A DNA stretch of 54,735 nt from Candidatus Eubacterium faecigallinarum (GCA_019115455.1 DXDN01000007.1:1-54735), one strand, 5' to 3'; shown: positions 34,950-45,026, numbered from the stretch's first letter. Translations and numbers: made by a program. Notes: generated by a model not told the origin, from the letters alone.

Positions 34950-36302
34950 TTATGATAATCTTTCACGAACAACATCCGCTATGGCGTTGCCGAGCTTAGT
35001 TATCTGGTCTATATCCGAGCCCTCAAGCATTACTCTTATAAGGGGTTCCGTTCCGCTGACACGCACCAGAACTCTTCCCTCGCCTGAAAGCTCCATTTCA
35101 GCCTGCTGTACGGCTGAGATTATATATTCGTCGTTATTGTATTTCTGCTTGCCCTCAGGGGTTACTGTTACGTTAATGAGAACCTGGGGATAAACACGCA
35201 TAATTTTTGCAAGCTCTGAGAGCTTCTTGCCGGATTTTACAACGGTTTCCAAAAGCTGAACGCCTGAAAGCTCGCCGTCACCGGTAGAGGCGTAATCAAG
35301 GAATATTACATGACCGCTCTGCTCGCCGCCGATATTATATCCGTCCTTGAGCATTCTTTCAAGCACATATCTGTCGCCTACTGCTGTTTTTGCACAGTCG
35401 ATATCGTTATCTTTACAGAATTTGAAAAATCCCATATTACTCATAACGGTTACTACGGCAGTATTCTTTGCAAGCTTGCCCTCGTCCTTCATTCTCTTGG
35501 CACAAATAGCGATTACCTTATCGCCGTCAACAAGCTCGCCGTTTTCGTCAACTGCAAGCATTCTGTCAGCGTCGCCGTCAAAGGCAAGACCGAGATCAAG
35601 ACCGGCATCCTTAACGAATCTCATAAGCTCCTCAGGATGAGTTGAACCGCAATTATGGTTAATATTTACTCCGTCAGGAGTATCCGAAAGCATAATGCAC
35701 TTAGCGCCGAGAGAAGTAAATATCTCCTTTGCGCATACTGAAGCACTGCCGTTTGCGCAGTCAAGAGCGATTGAAAGTCCGTCAAATCTTACGCTTGTGG
35801 TGGATACTACATGCTCGACATAATCCTTAACGGCTGTTTTGCAATAGAGCCTGTTTCCTACTGCTCCGCCGGTCATAACAGGAATTTCCTCAGCGTTATC
35901 AAGTATAATAGCTTCGATTTCCTCTTCAATTGAATCATCAAGCTTATATCCTGTTTTCTGGAAAATCTTAATGCCGTTATATTCGCACGGATTGTGGGAA
36001 GCTGAAATCATTACTCCCGCCTCACAGCCGTATTTGCAAACAAGATATGCCACAGCCGGAGTCGGCACAACGCCTACTGAAAGTACGTTGCATCCTACGG
36101 AAGTAAAACCTGCGGTAAGCGCCGCCTCAAGCATATCACCCGACGCTCTTGTGTCCTTGCCTATAAGTATTGTCGGCTTTGATGATTTGCTTTCCCTAAG
36201 CAGCACCTTTGCCGCCGCTCTGCCTATCTGTAACGCAAGTTCAGGCGTAAGGCTCTCGTTTGCTATGCCGCGCACACCGTCTGTTCCGAATAATCTACCC
36301 AT
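34950..36302 (-). CDS. glmM: Phosphoglucosamine mutase
   Basis: 450 residues. The phosphoserine is Ser102 in SASHNP, the metal loop is DGDADRM, the sugar-binding loop GGEQSGHV and the phosphate-binding loop RVSGTEPLIRVM. It converts glucosamine-6-phosphate to glucosamine-1-phosphate for UDP-GlcNAc and peptidoglycan synthesis. It lies 43 bp after ruvB and 30 bp before the methyltransferase gene. Confidence 0.96.
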   Translation of the reverse strand: MGRLFGTDGVRGIANESLTPELALQIGRAAAKVLLRESKSSKPTILIGKDTRASGDMLEAALTAGFTSVGCNVLSVGVVPTPAVAYLVCKYGCEAGVMISASHNPCEYNGIKIFQKTGYKLDDSIEEEIEAIILDNAEEIPVMTGGAVGNRLYCKTAVKDYVEHVVSTTSVRFDGLSIALDCANGSASVCAKEIFTSLGAKCIMLSDTPDGVNINHNCGSTHPEELMRFVKDAGLDLGLAFDGDADRMLAVDENGELVDGDKVIAICAKRMKDEGKLAKNTAVVTVMSNMGFFKFCKDNDIDCAKTAVGDRYVLERMLKDGYNIGGEQSGHVIFLDYASTGDGELSGVQLLETVVKSGKKLSELAKIMRVYPQVLINVTVTPEGKQKYNNDEYIISAVQQAEMELSGEGRVLVRVSGTEPLIRVMLEGSDIDQITKLGNAIADVVRERLS

Positions 36303-36345
36303 AAATAAAACCTCTTTTTTCTTTTTCAGTTATCCGCAATTAAAT

Positions 36346-37380
36346 TTATAACAGGCTCTGCTGACCGTCCTGTTCGATACCAAGATGCCTGTATGCAAGC
36401 GCTGTTGCGCACCGCCCTCTCGGCGTCCTGGAAAGAAAGCCTATCTGCATAAGATAGGGTTCGTAAACGTCCTCTATAGTAACAGCTTCTTCGCCTATAG
36501 CGGCAGCAATAGTCTCAAGTCCTACCGGTCCGCCATTATAATTTTTAATCATTGTTGTGAGCAGCACCCTGTCAATATTATCAAGTCCCAGCTCATCTAT
36601 CTCCATTCTGCTCAGAGCATCAACAGCCGCCTGACGGCTTATTACTCCGTCATACTTCACCTGGGCAAAATCCCTGCTTCTTTTAAGCAGTCTGTTGGCT
36701 ATACGTGGTGTTCCCCTTGAACGTGAGGCTATCTCGGCGGCTCCGTCGTCGTCAATAGCGATGCCGAGAATGCCTGCGCTTCGCTTTACAATAGTGGCAA
36801 GCTGCTCGGTACTGTACATCTCCAATCTGAAGATAACGCCGAATCTGTCACGTAGCGGAGCTGAGAGCTGACCTGCTCTTGTGGTGGCTCCTATCAGCGT
36901 AAAATGCGGCAGGTCAAGCCTTATTGAACGAGCCGAAGGTCCTTTGCCGATAATAATATCCAGTGCTCCGTCCTCCATGGCAGGATAAAGCACTTCCTCA
37001 ACCTGGCGGTTAAGGCGGTGAATCTCATCAATAAAAAGCACGTCGCCTTCCTGAAGATTGGTCAGAAGCGCCGCAAGGTCGCCCTGCTTTTCTATTGCCG
37101 GTCCGCTGGTTACTCTGATATTTACTCCCATTTCATTGGCGATAATGCCTGCAAGGGTGGTTTTACCGAGTCCGGGAGGACCGTAAAGCAAAACGTGGTC
37201 GAGGGCTTCGCCTCTGCCTCTTGCCGCCTCAATATATATTTTAAGGTTTCCCTTGACTTTATCCTGACCGATATAGTCATCCAGAATCTTAGGTCTGAGG
37301 GAACTTTCAATATCCCTGTCCTCAGGGATGAAATCAGACGTTATTATTCTGTTTTCAAAATCCATTTCAGTTTCCTGCAT
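36346..37380 (-). CDS. ruvB: Holliday junction branch-migration helicase RuvB
   Basis: 344 residues. Walker [13 protein letters not shown], Walker B FIDEIHR, sensor 1 GATTRAGQL, arginine finger region and a C-terminal winged helix ([17 protein letters not shown]). It is the hexameric motor of the RuvAB complex. It lies 10 bp after ruvA. Confidence 0.96.
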   Translation of the reverse strand: MQETEMDFENRIITSDFIPEDRDIESSLRPKILDDYIGQDKVKGNLKIYIEAARGRGEALDHVLLYGPPGLGKTTLAGIIANEMGVNIRVTSGPAIEKQGDLAALLTNLQEGDVLFIDEIHRLNRQVEEVLYPAMEDGALDIIIGKGPSARSIRLDLPHFTLIGATTRAGQLSAPLRDRFGVIFRLEMYSTEQLATIVKRSAGILGIAIDDDGAAEIASRSRGTPRIANRLLKRSRDFAQVKYDGVISRQAAVDALSRMEIDELGLDNIDRVLLTTMIKNYNGGPVGLETIAAAIGEEAVTIEDVYEPYLMQIGFLSRTPRGRCATALAYRHLGIEQDGQQSLL

Positions 37381-37390
37381 AACCTATCTC

Positions 37391-37996
37391 CTATAAATTC
37401 CCGGCAAGCTGTTTAAGCCCGAGTCGTATCATTTCATCAACCGACAGCGATTTATCCATAGCGCCTACTGCGACTGAAGCATCCGTCTGAGAAAATCCCA
37501 GCGCCACCAAAGCCTCAACCGCTTCTGCGCTGACACTGTTTTCGGAGGCTGATGCGGCGTTTGCCACTGCCTGCGAATTGCCGCTTACGGAAATGCTGCC
37601 CATTTTATCCTTAAGCTCAAGAACTACTCTTTCCGCTGTTTTTTTGCCGACTCCCTGGGCTCTCATTATAGCCTTGGCGTCGCCTGAAGCTATGCAAACT
37701 GCAAGCCTGTCGGGTGAAAGCTCAGAAAGAATCGACACTGCCGCCTTAGGACCTATGCCGGACACGGTTATAAGCAATTTAAAGGATTCAAGCTCCTCAA
37801 CAGTTGAAAAGCCGTAAAGGTCCAGCGCATCCTCACGAACGCTAAGATACGTAAACACATTTACCTTATCGCCCACTCTGCCGATATTTTTGACGGTATT
37901 GAGGGTGGTAAAGCATTTGAAGCCGACTCCGCCGCATTCCACGACAATATAATTTACGTCGGTGACGGTAAGAACACCGTTAATATTATAAAGCAT
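37391..37996 (-). CDS. ruvA: Holliday junction DNA-binding protein RuvA
   Basis: 201 residues. The N-terminal OB domain (MLYNINGVLTVTDVNYIVVECGGVGF), the helix-hairpin-helix pair (SGIGPKAAVSILSEL; QGVGKKTAERVVLELKDKM) and the C-terminal UBA-like domain that contacts RuvB (VEALVALGFSQTDASVAV) are all visible. 15-bp gap from ruvC. Confidence 0.95.
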   Translation of the reverse strand: MLYNINGVLTVTDVNYIVVECGGVGFKCFTTLNTVKNIGRVGDKVNVFTYLSVREDALDLYGFSTVEELESFKLLITVSGIGPKAAVSILSELSPDRLAVCIASGDAKAIMRAQGVGKKTAERVVLELKDKMGSISVSGNSQAVANAASASENSVSAEAVEALVALGFSQTDASVAVGAMDKSLSVDEMIRLGLKQLAGNL

Positions 37997-38011
37997 ATTA
38001 TTTATCCCACC

Positions 38012-38500
38012 TTAAAGTCTGCCCATAATTGACCCGCTGCAATGACCGTGGCATATTGCCATTGCCAGAGCGTCGGCGGTATCGTCGGGCTTAGGAATTT
38101 TGTCAAGTCCAAGAATGACCTTTGTCATTTCCTGCACCTGCTTTTTTTCAGCTCTGCCATAGCCTACTACCGACTGCTTGACCTGAAGCGGAGTATACTC
38201 ATAAATTGAAACGCCGTAATTCTGAGCCGCAAGGGTTATCACTCCCCTTGCCTGGGCAACGTCGATAACAGTTTTTGCATTATTATTATAAAACAGTTTT
38301 TCCATGCTCATGGCATCGGGCTTATATTTTTCAAACAGATAGCACATATCGTTATAAATCGTTTGTAATCTGAGGGGAAACGAAGTATGCGCCTGGGTTG
38401 TAATTGCTCCGTAGCCGAGCCCTCTGAATCTGTTTGCCTTGTATTCCAAAACGCCCCAGCCGACAATGGCGTAACCGGGATCAATTCCGAGAATAATCAT
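38012..38500 (-). CDS. ruvC: Crossover junction endodeoxyribonuclease RuvC
   Basis: 162 residues. The RNase H-like acidic residues are in GIDPGYAIVGWG (Asp near residue 6), SMEKLFYNN (Glu) and KPDDTADALA (Asp pair). It resolves Holliday junctions. ATG follows GGAGAAG. First gene of the ruvCAB-glmM-ecf-truA-clpE run, with its own promoter at 38529-38557. No LexA-like box was seen there. Confidence 0.95.
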   Translation of the reverse strand: MIILGIDPGYAIVGWGVLEYKANRFRGLGYGAITTQAHTSFPLRLQTIYNDMCYLFEKYKPDAMSMEKLFYNNNAKTVIDVAQARGVITLAAQNYGVSIYEYTPLQVKQSVVGYGRAEKKQVQEMTKVILGLDKIPKPDDTADALAMAICHGHCSGSIMGRL

Positions 38501-38528
38501 ATATACTTCTCCACAATAAATTCATTCA

Positions 38529-38557
38529 ATTATATCATGTAAAATATTAATATGCAA
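38529..38557 (-). promoter_or_regulatory. ruvC operon promoter
   Basis: On the minus strand -35 TTGCAT (38557-38552), a 17-bp spacer and -10 TATAAT (38534-38529). Confidence 0.6.
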
Positions 38558-38587
38558 TATTTAATATATAAATTATATGTGAACGAA

Positions 38588-38612
38588 AAAAGGGAGGAAC
38601 GCTCCTCCCTTT
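38588..38612 (-). terminator. Terminator of the flavodoxin-fold reductase gene
   Basis: A 10-bp stem AAAGGGAGGA / TCCTCCCTTT with a 4-nt loop; T-run on the minus strand, just after the stop at 38621. Confidence 0.8.
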
Positions 38613-38620
38613 AATTTTTC

Positions 38621-39172
38621 TTATTCACCTTTAAGAAAATGAACGAATTTATTCAGCTCTGTCAGGTTATATGTATAGCATCCCGTATCGGTGTTAGGAA
38701 TATAATAACGGGCGCACACCTCGCCGTTCAGCACGCTAAAGGACTGCTTTAGTGTGGAAATCATATAGTCGGCGCATTGTCTTGCATTTGAGCCGCTGAC
38801 AATAACGGCACCGACTCTTTTATGCTTTTTTATCGGAGGCTTTGCCCCGCGTTTGAATCTGGCACTGTAGTAGCGCTGAAATCTGTCTATTATCGCTTTC
38901 AGCGGCGCCGGGAAAAAGTTATTGTATATCGGGGAGAAAAATGCTATATAATCGGCGTCCTCAAAATCCTCAAAGAACAAATCCAAATCCCTGTTTGAGC
39001 AGCCGTCGTGATACTCGCAGTATTTACAGTCGCAGCACGGAGCAGGAGCCATTTTAAACGTATCGTACTGCTTTATTTCGCAGTTATAAAAATACTGCTT
39101 TACTTGATTAATAACCTCTGCGGACACTCCGTCCTCTCTGGGGGAGCCGTTAATTATCAATAATTTTCTCAT
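38621..39172 (-). CDS. Flavodoxin-fold NAD(P)H-dependent FMN reductase
   Basis: 183 residues of the NADPH-dependent FMN reductase/iron-sulfur flavoprotein type. INGSPREDGVS binds the FMN phosphate and SPIYNNFFPAPLKAIIDR is the second flavin motif. A cluster of cysteines (CCDCKYCEYHDGC, about residues 42-54) is like the CxxCxxC segment of iron-sulfur flavoproteins, so a cluster or redox disulfide is possible. Physiological substrate unknown. ATG 39172 follows GGTGAT; ten more residues upstream are open but lack a ribosome site. Divergent from the cation transporter. Confidence 0.8.
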   Translation of the reverse strand: MRKLLIINGSPREDGVSAEVINQVKQYFYNCEIKQYDTFKMAPAPCCDCKYCEYHDGCSNRDLDLFFEDFEDADYIAFFSPIYNNFFPAPLKAIIDRFQRYYSARFKRGAKPPIKKHKRVGAVIVSGSNARQCADYMISTLKQSFSVLNGEVCARYYIPNTDTGCYTYNLTELNKFVHFLKGE

Positions 39173-39221
39173 CTTTATCACCGTATAAATCCTTATTTGC
39201 ATAGTATATCACATAATTATA

Positions 39222-39250
39222 TTGTTTTAAAGTGGAAAATATGATACAAT
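39222..39250 (+). promoter_or_regulatory. Promoter of the cation-efflux gene
   Basis: -35 TTGTTT (39222-39227), a 17-bp spacer and -10 TACAAT (39245-39250), 23 bp before the chosen start. Confidence 0.5.
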
Positions 39251-39273
39251 TACCGAAATGTGAGGTAACAGCT

Positions 39274-40440
39274 ATGATTAACCGTATTATCGACAAGTCA
39301 ATAAAGAAGCACAAATGGAGCCCCACAGTATCACGAGAGAAGCTGGGAGTTTTCAGCGGAATATTCGGAATAGCGTGCAATATTCTGCTGTGCGCGGTTA
39401 AATTTCTTATCGGAACGCTGACGGGGTCAGTTTCCATCACTGCCGACGCTGTAAACAACCTGTCGGACGCCGGTTCGGGAATCATAACCATTGCAGGCAC
39501 CAAACTTGCCAACAAGCCTGTTGACGAGGAACACCCCTTCGGACACGGAAGAATCGAGTATATTTCTGCTTTGGCAGTGTCGTTTTTAATTTTCCTGATG
39601 GGTATCCAGTTAGGCAAAAGCTCAGTTGAAAAAATCGTAAATCCTGAAGCTGTTGAATTCAGCGTCTGGTACATTGTTGCTCTTGTTTGCGCTATTATTG
39701 TTAAGCTGTTTATGGCTTATTTTAACAACATATTGTACAAAAAGACAAACAATCTTAATTTAAAAGCCGTAAAGCAGGACAGTCTTAACGACTGTATTGC
39801 CACTGCCGCCACTATAGCAGCGCTTTTGATTTCCACTTTTACGCCGTTTAAGCGTGCGGACGGAATTATCGGTCTTGCTGTGGCGGTAATAATATTCCTT
39901 GCCGGTATTGATATTGTCAAGGACATACTGGGCAAGCTTTTAGGTCAGCCGCCGTCAGAAGAGCTGGTTAAAAACATTGAAAGCATAATGCTTGAAGAAG
40001 AGCAGATTGTGGGAGTACATGACCTTATAGTGCATGATTACGGTCCCGGAAGAATTATTGCTTCGGTACATGCCGAGGTGCCGTCAACAGCGGATATTGT
40101 TGAAATTCACGACATTATCGACAATGTGGAAAAAAAGATTTCCAAAGAACTGAAAATCGTTATCTGCATCCATATGGACCCAATTGTCATGAATGACGAG
40201 GAGGTCGACAGATACAAGGAAATGACAAAAAGAATACTTGAGAGAATTAACCCTCAGTACAGCTTCCATGATTTTAAAATGGTAAAGGGACCTACGCACA
40301 CAAATCTTATCTTTGATTTGGTAACGCCGCATGACAAGCACACCACAGGCTCCGACATACTCAGGAATATCCGAGACGAATTTAAAAAAGAAGACGATTC
40401 CATCAATTTGGTAGTAACTGTAGAGCACTCATTTATATAA
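39274..40440 (+). CDS. Cation diffusion facilitator family transporter
   Basis: 388 residues with about six membrane spans and a cytoplasmic C-terminal domain. The metal-site motifs are ADAVNNLSDAGS in TM2 and QDSLNDC in TM5, both of the Asp-x3-Asp kind seen in Zn/Mn/Fe CDF exporters. The ferredoxin-like tail (VHDLIVHDYGPGRIIASVHAEV) is followed by an extra C-terminal extension of about 80 residues that repeats the fold. It exports a divalent metal; which one is not visible. The frame is open from GTG 39232, but ATG 39274, 7 bp after GAGGT, fits better and lies past the promoter. Confidence 0.88.
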   Translation: MINRIIDKSIKKHKWSPTVSREKLGVFSGIFGIACNILLCAVKFLIGTLTGSVSITADAVNNLSDAGSGIITIAGTKLANKPVDEEHPFGHGRIEYISALAVSFLIFLMGIQLGKSSVEKIVNPEAVEFSVWYIVALVCAIIVKLFMAYFNNILYKKTNNLNLKAVKQDSLNDCIATAATIAALLISTFTPFKRADGIIGLAVAVIIFLAGIDIVKDILGKLLGQPPSEELVKNIESIMLEEEQIVGVHDLIVHDYGPGRIIASVHAEVPSTADIVEIHDIIDNVEKKISKELKIVICIHMDPIVMNDEEVDRYKEMTKRILERINPQYSFHDFKMVKGPTHTNLIFDLVTPHDKHTTGSDILRNIRDEFKKEDDSINLVVTVEHSFI

Positions 40441-40454
40441 GCAAATACAGCAGC

Positions 40455-40493
40455 AAAAAGCAGCTCTTTCTGCTAATGAAAGAGCTGCTTTTT
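40455..40493. terminator. Bidirectional terminator between the cation transporter and the ilv-leu operon
   Basis: A 16-bp stem AAAAAGCAGCTCTTTC / GAAAGAGCTGCTTTTT with a short loop and T-runs on both strands. It serves the convergent genes ending at 40440 and 40529. Confidence 0.85.
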
Positions 40494-40528
40494 ATTTTAT
40501 CTTTATCACATTATACGATTGAAATCTG

Positions 40529-40924
40529 TTATTCCTGTTCTGCTATCTTATAGTTAATGCCGTTTTCCTCGCACCATCCAGTAACTTTATCCATAACATA
40601 TTTGCTTTCAAAAGCGTCGAATCCGGCTGATATGTCTTTATAAGCATTAAAATATTTCCAGAACATTTCAACGCAGTCATAAGATGAAAGGTTATCGAAT
40701 TTCGACTCAACCTTGGGATTATTAAGTGACTTTATATACGCGCGGATAACTTCCTCGTTGCTGATGGTTATAAACGGGATGAAGCCCATTTCCACCAGAC
40801 AAGCATAATCCTCGCAGGGAAGATCACTGCTTTTATGTATTGTATAGTCCGTACGGGAAAACCAGTATTCTGTGGTGGAACCCCATGCGAAACGCAGATT
40901 TTCCTCGGTTAAAACAAGTTGCAT
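40529..40924 (-). CDS. UPF0158-like protein of unknown function
   Basis: 131 residues, cytoplasmic, no membrane span. The second half (MGFIPFITISNEEVIRAYIKSL, then an aromatic-rich helix and WCEENGINYKI at the end) is like the UPF0158 family, where such proteins end with a W-x-EENGI-x-Y motif; the match is from memory and distant. It is the last gene of the ilvB-ilvN-leuC-leuD run, 21 bp after leuD, with AAGAGG in front of ATG. A link to branched-chain amino acid synthesis is only suggested by position. Confidence 0.5.
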   Translation of the reverse strand: MQLVLTEENLRFAWGSTTEYWFSRTDYTIHKSSDLPCEDYACLVEMGFIPFITISNEEVIRAYIKSLNNPKVESKFDNLSSYDCVEMFWKYFNAYKDISAGFDAFESKYVMDKVTGWCEENGINYKIAEQE

Positions 40925-40945
40925 TTTTCTGCCTCTTAAATCGGT

Positions 40946-41428
40946 TTATTTTTCTATGGAATTCATCAAGCCGCCGTTTTTGATGATATTCTGAATAAAC
41001 GGCGGGAAAGGCTGAGCCTGATATGTTTTTGAGGTAGTGCAGTTTGTAATCAGTCCGCTGTCAAAATCCACCTCGACCTCGTCGCCTTCCTTGATATCCT
41101 CAGCCGCCTCAGGGCACTCCAGTATAGCAAGCCCGATATTAATAGCGTTACGGTAGAAAATACGGGCAAAAGTTGAGGCTATTACGCAGGAAATGCCTGA
41201 CGCCTTAATGGCGATGGGAGCATGCTCACGTGATGAGCCGCAGCCGAAATTAGCTTTTGCTACCATGATGTCGCCTGGCTTTACTTTATTTACAAAATCA
41301 GCGTCGATATCTTCCATGCAGTGTGAAGCAAGCCATGCCTCGTCGCTTTTGTTAAGATAACGGGCAGGTATAATAACGTCCGTATCGACATTATCGCCGA
41401 ACTTATGAACTAAACCTTTAGCTTTCAT
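40946..41428 (-). CDS. leuD: 3-isopropylmalate dehydratase small subunit
   Basis: 160 residues, the short bacterial/archaeal-type LeuD. Motifs [17 protein letters not shown] and [20 protein letters not shown] form the swivel domain that closes over the LeuC active site. It isomerises 2- to 3-isopropylmalate in leucine synthesis. ATG behind GTAGGAGG, 11 bp after leuC. Confidence 0.95.
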   Translation of the reverse strand: MKAKGLVHKFGDNVDTDVIIPARYLNKSDEAWLASHCMEDIDADFVNKVKPGDIMVAKANFGCGSSREHAPIAIKASGISCVIASTFARIFYRNAINIGLAILECPEAAEDIKEGDEVEVDFDSGLITNCTTSKTYQAQPFPPFIQNIIKNGGLMNSIEK

Positions 41429-41439
41429 GTTCTGTCCTC

Positions 41440-42699
41440 CTACGCTTTTCTTGGGTCAGCAATATATCCGGCAACTGCCGATGCTGCCGCGACAGCAGGA
41501 GATGCAAGATAAATTTTTGATTTGGTGTGACCCATTCTGCCAACAAAATTACGGTTTGAAGTTGAAACTGCTACCTCACCTGAAGCAAGTATACCCATAT
41601 GACCGCCCAGACAAGGTCCGCAGGTAGGTGTTGAAACAATTGCTCCTGCCTCAACAAATATCTCGGCAAGACCTTCCTTAATGCACTGAAGATAAACAGA
41701 CTGTGTTGCCGGAATAACTATACAGCGAACGCCTTTGGCAACCTTTTTGCCCTTGAGTATCTCTGCGGCAGTTCTCATGTCCTCAATACGTCCGTTTGTG
41801 CATGAACCGATAACTACCTGGTCGATTTCGATTTTATCAAGCTCGTCAACCGTTTTGGTGTTCTCAGGAAGATGAGGACAGGCAACGGTGGGCTTAAGTT
41901 TGCTGATATCTATCTCAACCACGCTGTCATACTCTGCGTCGTCGTCCGCTTTATAGATTTTATATTCTCTCTGACTTCTGCCGTTTACGTAATCAAGAGT
42001 AACGTCGTCAACCGGGAAAATACCGTTTTTAGCTCCGCATTCAATTGCCATATTTGAAATGCAAAGGCGGTCGTCCATTGAAAGCTCTTTAATTCCGTCG
42101 CCGGTAAATTCAAGAGATTTATAGAGTGCGCCGTCAACGCCGATAAGTCCGATAAGATGAAGCACAATATCCTTACCACTGATGCAAGGAGCTTTTTTGC
42201 CGGTGATAACAACCTTAATGGCTGACGGCACTTTGAACCAAGCCTTACCTGTAACCATACCTGCTGCCATGTCCGTTGAGCCGACACCGGTTGAAAAAGC
42301 GCCAAGTGCACCGTATGTACAGGTATGGGAATCAGCGCCGATAACGCAGTCGCCGCAGGTAACTATGCCCTGCTCCGGCAAAAGAGCATGCTCGATACCC
42401 ATATTTCCTACATCATAGTAATGAAGAATGTCATTCTTTTTTGCGAAATCACGCACTTGCTTGCAGTTTTCGGCAGACTGAATATCCTTGTTTGGGGTAA
42501 AATGGTCCATTACAAGGGCAATACGTGTTTTATCAAACACGGAGGATTTGCCGAACTTGTTCATTTCGTTTATAGCGACAGGCGAGGTAACGTCGTTTCC
42601 CAGCACCATATCGAGTCTTGCCTCAATAAGCTGACCTGCGCATACGCTGTCAAGTCCTGCGTGGTCGGCAAGAATTTTCTGAGTCATTGTCATACCCAT
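41440..42699 (-). CDS. leuC: 3-isopropylmalate dehydratase large subunit
   Basis: 419 residues of the aconitase superfamily. The cluster cysteines are in VIGSCTNGR and [34 protein letters not shown] is a further conserved segment. It carries the [4Fe-4S] cluster and works with LeuD. ATG 42699 follows AGGTGA. The short form (about 420 residues) matches anaerobe LeuC. Confidence 0.96.
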   Translation of the reverse strand: MGMTMTQKILADHAGLDSVCAGQLIEARLDMVLGNDVTSPVAINEMNKFGKSSVFDKTRIALVMDHFTPNKDIQSAENCKQVRDFAKKNDILHYYDVGNMGIEHALLPEQGIVTCGDCVIGADSHTCTYGALGAFSTGVGSTDMAAGMVTGKAWFKVPSAIKVVITGKKAPCISGKDIVLHLIGLIGVDGALYKSLEFTGDGIKELSMDDRLCISNMAIECGAKNGIFPVDDVTLDYVNGRSQREYKIYKADDDAEYDSVVEIDISKLKPTVACPHLPENTKTVDELDKIEIDQVVIGSCTNGRIEDMRTAAEILKGKKVAKGVRCIVIPATQSVYLQCIKEGLAEIFVEAGAIVSTPTCGPCLGGHMGILASGEVAVSTSNRNFVGRMGHTKSKIYLASPAVAAASAVAGYIADPRKA

Positions 42700-42736
42700 A
42701 ATTATTCACCTGATTTCTTAAAGTAAAATATTATAA

Positions 42737-43246
42737 TCACACGTCTTCGGTAAACGAGCCTTCTCCCCTGGCAAGAGAGGTTACGCCTGTACGGGCAAGC
42801 TCTACTATTCCGAAATCCTTCACAAGGTCATTGATAAACATATCAATTGCCTCACCTGTTCCGGTGAAGAGCAGGGTTATGGTCGTCATTGATACGTCCA
42901 GCACACGAGCGGCATAGCGCACATTGAATGAAAGAAGCGCATTTTTCTGTTCAACTCCGGCAGCCTTGACCTTGACCATGAGCAATTCTGATGAAACAGA
43001 ATTTGTTTCGTCGAGCTCGGCAACCTTTTTAACTATTTCCAGCTTAAGAAGCTGCTGTTTAATCTGCCTTACATTTTCAGGTTCTGTAAGGGTTTCAATG
43101 GTCATACGTGAAAATGCCGGGTCCTCTGTTTCACTAACAGTAAGTGAGCTGATATTATACCCTCTTCTTGAAAAGAGGCTGGCAACTCTCTGGAGTACAC
43201 CGCTTTCGTTATCAACAAGTACTGAGAGCACTAATTTTTCTTTCAT
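42737..43246 (-). CDS. ilvN: Acetolactate synthase small (regulatory) subunit
   Basis: 169 residues with an N-terminal ACT domain (LSVLVDNESGVLQRVASLFSRRGYNISSLTV) and a C-terminal helix-strand domain. It activates the large subunit and gives valine feedback control. ATG 43246 has AAGGAGG; the ten-residue upstream extension lies before that site. 13 bp after ilvB. Confidence 0.95.
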   Translation of the reverse strand: MKEKLVLSVLVDNESGVLQRVASLFSRRGYNISSLTVSETEDPAFSRMTIETLTEPENVRQIKQQLLKLEIVKKVAELDETNSVSSELLMVKVKAAGVEQKNALLSFNVRYAARVLDVSMTTITLLFTGTGEAIDMFINDLVKDFGIVELARTGVTSLARGEGSFTEDV

Positions 43247-43259
43247 TTCGGCATCCTCC

Positions 43260-44924
43260 TTAATTAAATTTCTCAATAATATCTGTGTGGGCTCCTCCCG
43301 GCGGAATCATGGGAAGAACGTTTGAATCAGGAGATATTCTGCAATCAATAAGCACCGGTCCGTCATAAGCGAAGGCTTCGCTGATAACTGATTCTATCTC
43401 CTCGTTTGTATTGATTCTCATACCTTTAACGCCAAAGGCTTCCGCAACCTTGGCAAAATCCGTTACACGGTGGGGGTCGGTATCAGAAAAACGGTTGCCG
43501 TAAAACAGTTTTTGCCACTGGCGAACCATTCCGAGAACCTTATTGTTCATAATGAACATCTTAACAGGAACGTGATATGATGCCATAGTGGCAAGTTCTG
43601 AAAGATTCATATGGAATCCGCCGTCACCTGCAAACATTACGACCGTCTTATCAGGACAGCCAAGCTGACTGCCGATAGCGGCGCCCATTGAATAGCCCAT
43701 TGTGCCCAGTCCGCCTGATGTGAGAAGTGTTCTCGGTTTTGTAAATTTATAGAACTGCGCTGCCCAGAGCTGATGCTGTCCAACGTCCGTAACAACTATA
43801 GTGTCGTCCGGGGTAGCCTTGTCAACAGCCTCAATAAGAGTCTGAGGGTTAACGTAGTCGGCAAGCTGAAGCTGAACAAACGGATGCCTGTATGTATTAA
43901 TTTCATTTTTCCATTCGGTATGGTCAAGCTGCTCAACAGCTCTTGTAAGTTCCGGAATAAGCTGAGCAAGGTCGCCTCTGAGGTGATAGTTAGACACGAT
44001 ATTCTTATCCATCTCAGCAGCGTCGATATCAATGTGAAGAATCTCAGCATTTGGAGCAAATTTCTTTCTGTTTCCGGCAACACGGTCGGAAAATCTTGCG
44101 CCGGCAACTATAAGTACATCGCAGTCATGAGCGGCTTTGTTAGCCTCGAAGTGGCCGTGCATACCGATAAGGCCCATATGAAGCGGATGACCGTTTGGAA
44201 ATGCGCCGAGTCCCATGAGCGAAGAAACCACCGGAGCGTCAATCTTCTCAGCAAAGGTAATAAGGTCCTCGCTGACGCCGGAAAGTATTGCGCCGCCGCC
44301 GACATAGATAATCGGCTTCTTGGCGGAATTTATAAGCTCTACTGCCCTTTCAAAGCACTTTGACTTCGGCTGAACAGGCTCATCCGGCTGCTGTGCCGGT
44401 TCAGGAGTGTATTCACACTCACCTGATGTAAAGTCCTTGGGGATATCCACAAGGACAGGTCCCTTACGTCCGCTTATTGCGATTTTGAACGCTCTTCTGA
44501 GGGTAGGAGCAAGCTCCTCTATGGACTTAACCTGGAAATTATGCTTTGTAATCGGCATTGTAATACCGCAGATATCTACCTCCTGAAAGGAGTCCCTGCC
44601 AAGACCCGATGTCTGATAATTGCAGGTTATGGCTACAACAGGCACGGAATCCATATACGCTGTGGCAATACCGGTTACAAGGTTGGTTGAACCCGGGCCT
44701 GATGTGGCGAAGCACACGCCTACCTTTCCGGTAGCTCTGCTGTAACCGTCGGCAGCGTGGGAAGCACCCTGCTCATGAGCGGTAAGAATATGATTAAATG
44801 TATCGCCGTACTTGTAAAGCTCGTCAAATATATTGAGAATCGTTCCGCCCGGATAACCGAAAACTGTATCCACGCCCTGCTCCTTGAGGACCTCGAGAAC
44901 GATTTGTGAACCGTTAAGTTTCAT
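43260..44924 (-). CDS. ilvB: Acetolactate synthase large subunit
   Basis: 554 residues with the three domains of TPP enzymes. The catalytic Glu51 lies in TAHEQGASHAADGY, and the TPP/Mg motif is GDGGFHMNLSELATMASYHVPVKMFIMNN. It condenses pyruvate (or pyruvate and 2-ketobutyrate) for valine, leucine and isoleucine. First gene of the operon ilvB-ilvN-leuC-leuD. The leader is about 45 nt, too short for a T-box or peptide attenuator. Confidence 0.96.
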   Translation of the reverse strand: MKLNGSQIVLEVLKEQGVDTVFGYPGGTILNIFDELYKYGDTFNHILTAHEQGASHAADGYSRATGKVGVCFATSGPGSTNLVTGIATAYMDSVPVVAITCNYQTSGLGRDSFQEVDICGITMPITKHNFQVKSIEELAPTLRRAFKIAISGRKGPVLVDIPKDFTSGECEYTPEPAQQPDEPVQPKSKCFERAVELINSAKKPIIYVGGGAILSGVSEDLITFAEKIDAPVVSSLMGLGAFPNGHPLHMGLIGMHGHFEANKAAHDCDVLIVAGARFSDRVAGNRKKFAPNAEILHIDIDAAEMDKNIVSNYHLRGDLAQLIPELTRAVEQLDHTEWKNEINTYRHPFVQLQLADYVNPQTLIEAVDKATPDDTIVVTDVGQHQLWAAQFYKFTKPRTLLTSGGLGTMGYSMGAAIGSQLGCPDKTVVMFAGDGGFHMNLSELATMASYHVPVKMFIMNNKVLGMVRQWQKLFYGNRFSDTDPHRVTDFAKVAEAFGVKGMRINTNEEIESVISEAFAYDGPVLIDCRISPDSNVLPMIPPGGAHTDIIEKFN

Positions 44925-44972
44925 AATATACTCTTTATTCTCCTTTCACTTTTTCCGAAAACATTAACAAAT

Positions 44973-45001
44973 ATAATATATTATTTACCTCATAATGTCA
45001 A
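44973..45001 (-). promoter_or_regulatory. ilv-leu operon promoter
   Basis: On the minus strand -35 TTGACA (45001-44996), a 17-bp spacer and -10 TATTAT (44978-44973), 49 bp before ilvB. A divergent ychF promoter starts 26 bp away. Confidence 0.7.
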
Positions 45002-45026
45002 GAGTCAAGATACACATAAATTTCAC

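Noticed and set aside
44925-44972. T-box or leader-peptide attenuator for the ilv-leu operon
   Set aside because: The leader is about 45 nt, with no hairpin pair and no Leu/Val/Ile-rich small ORF.
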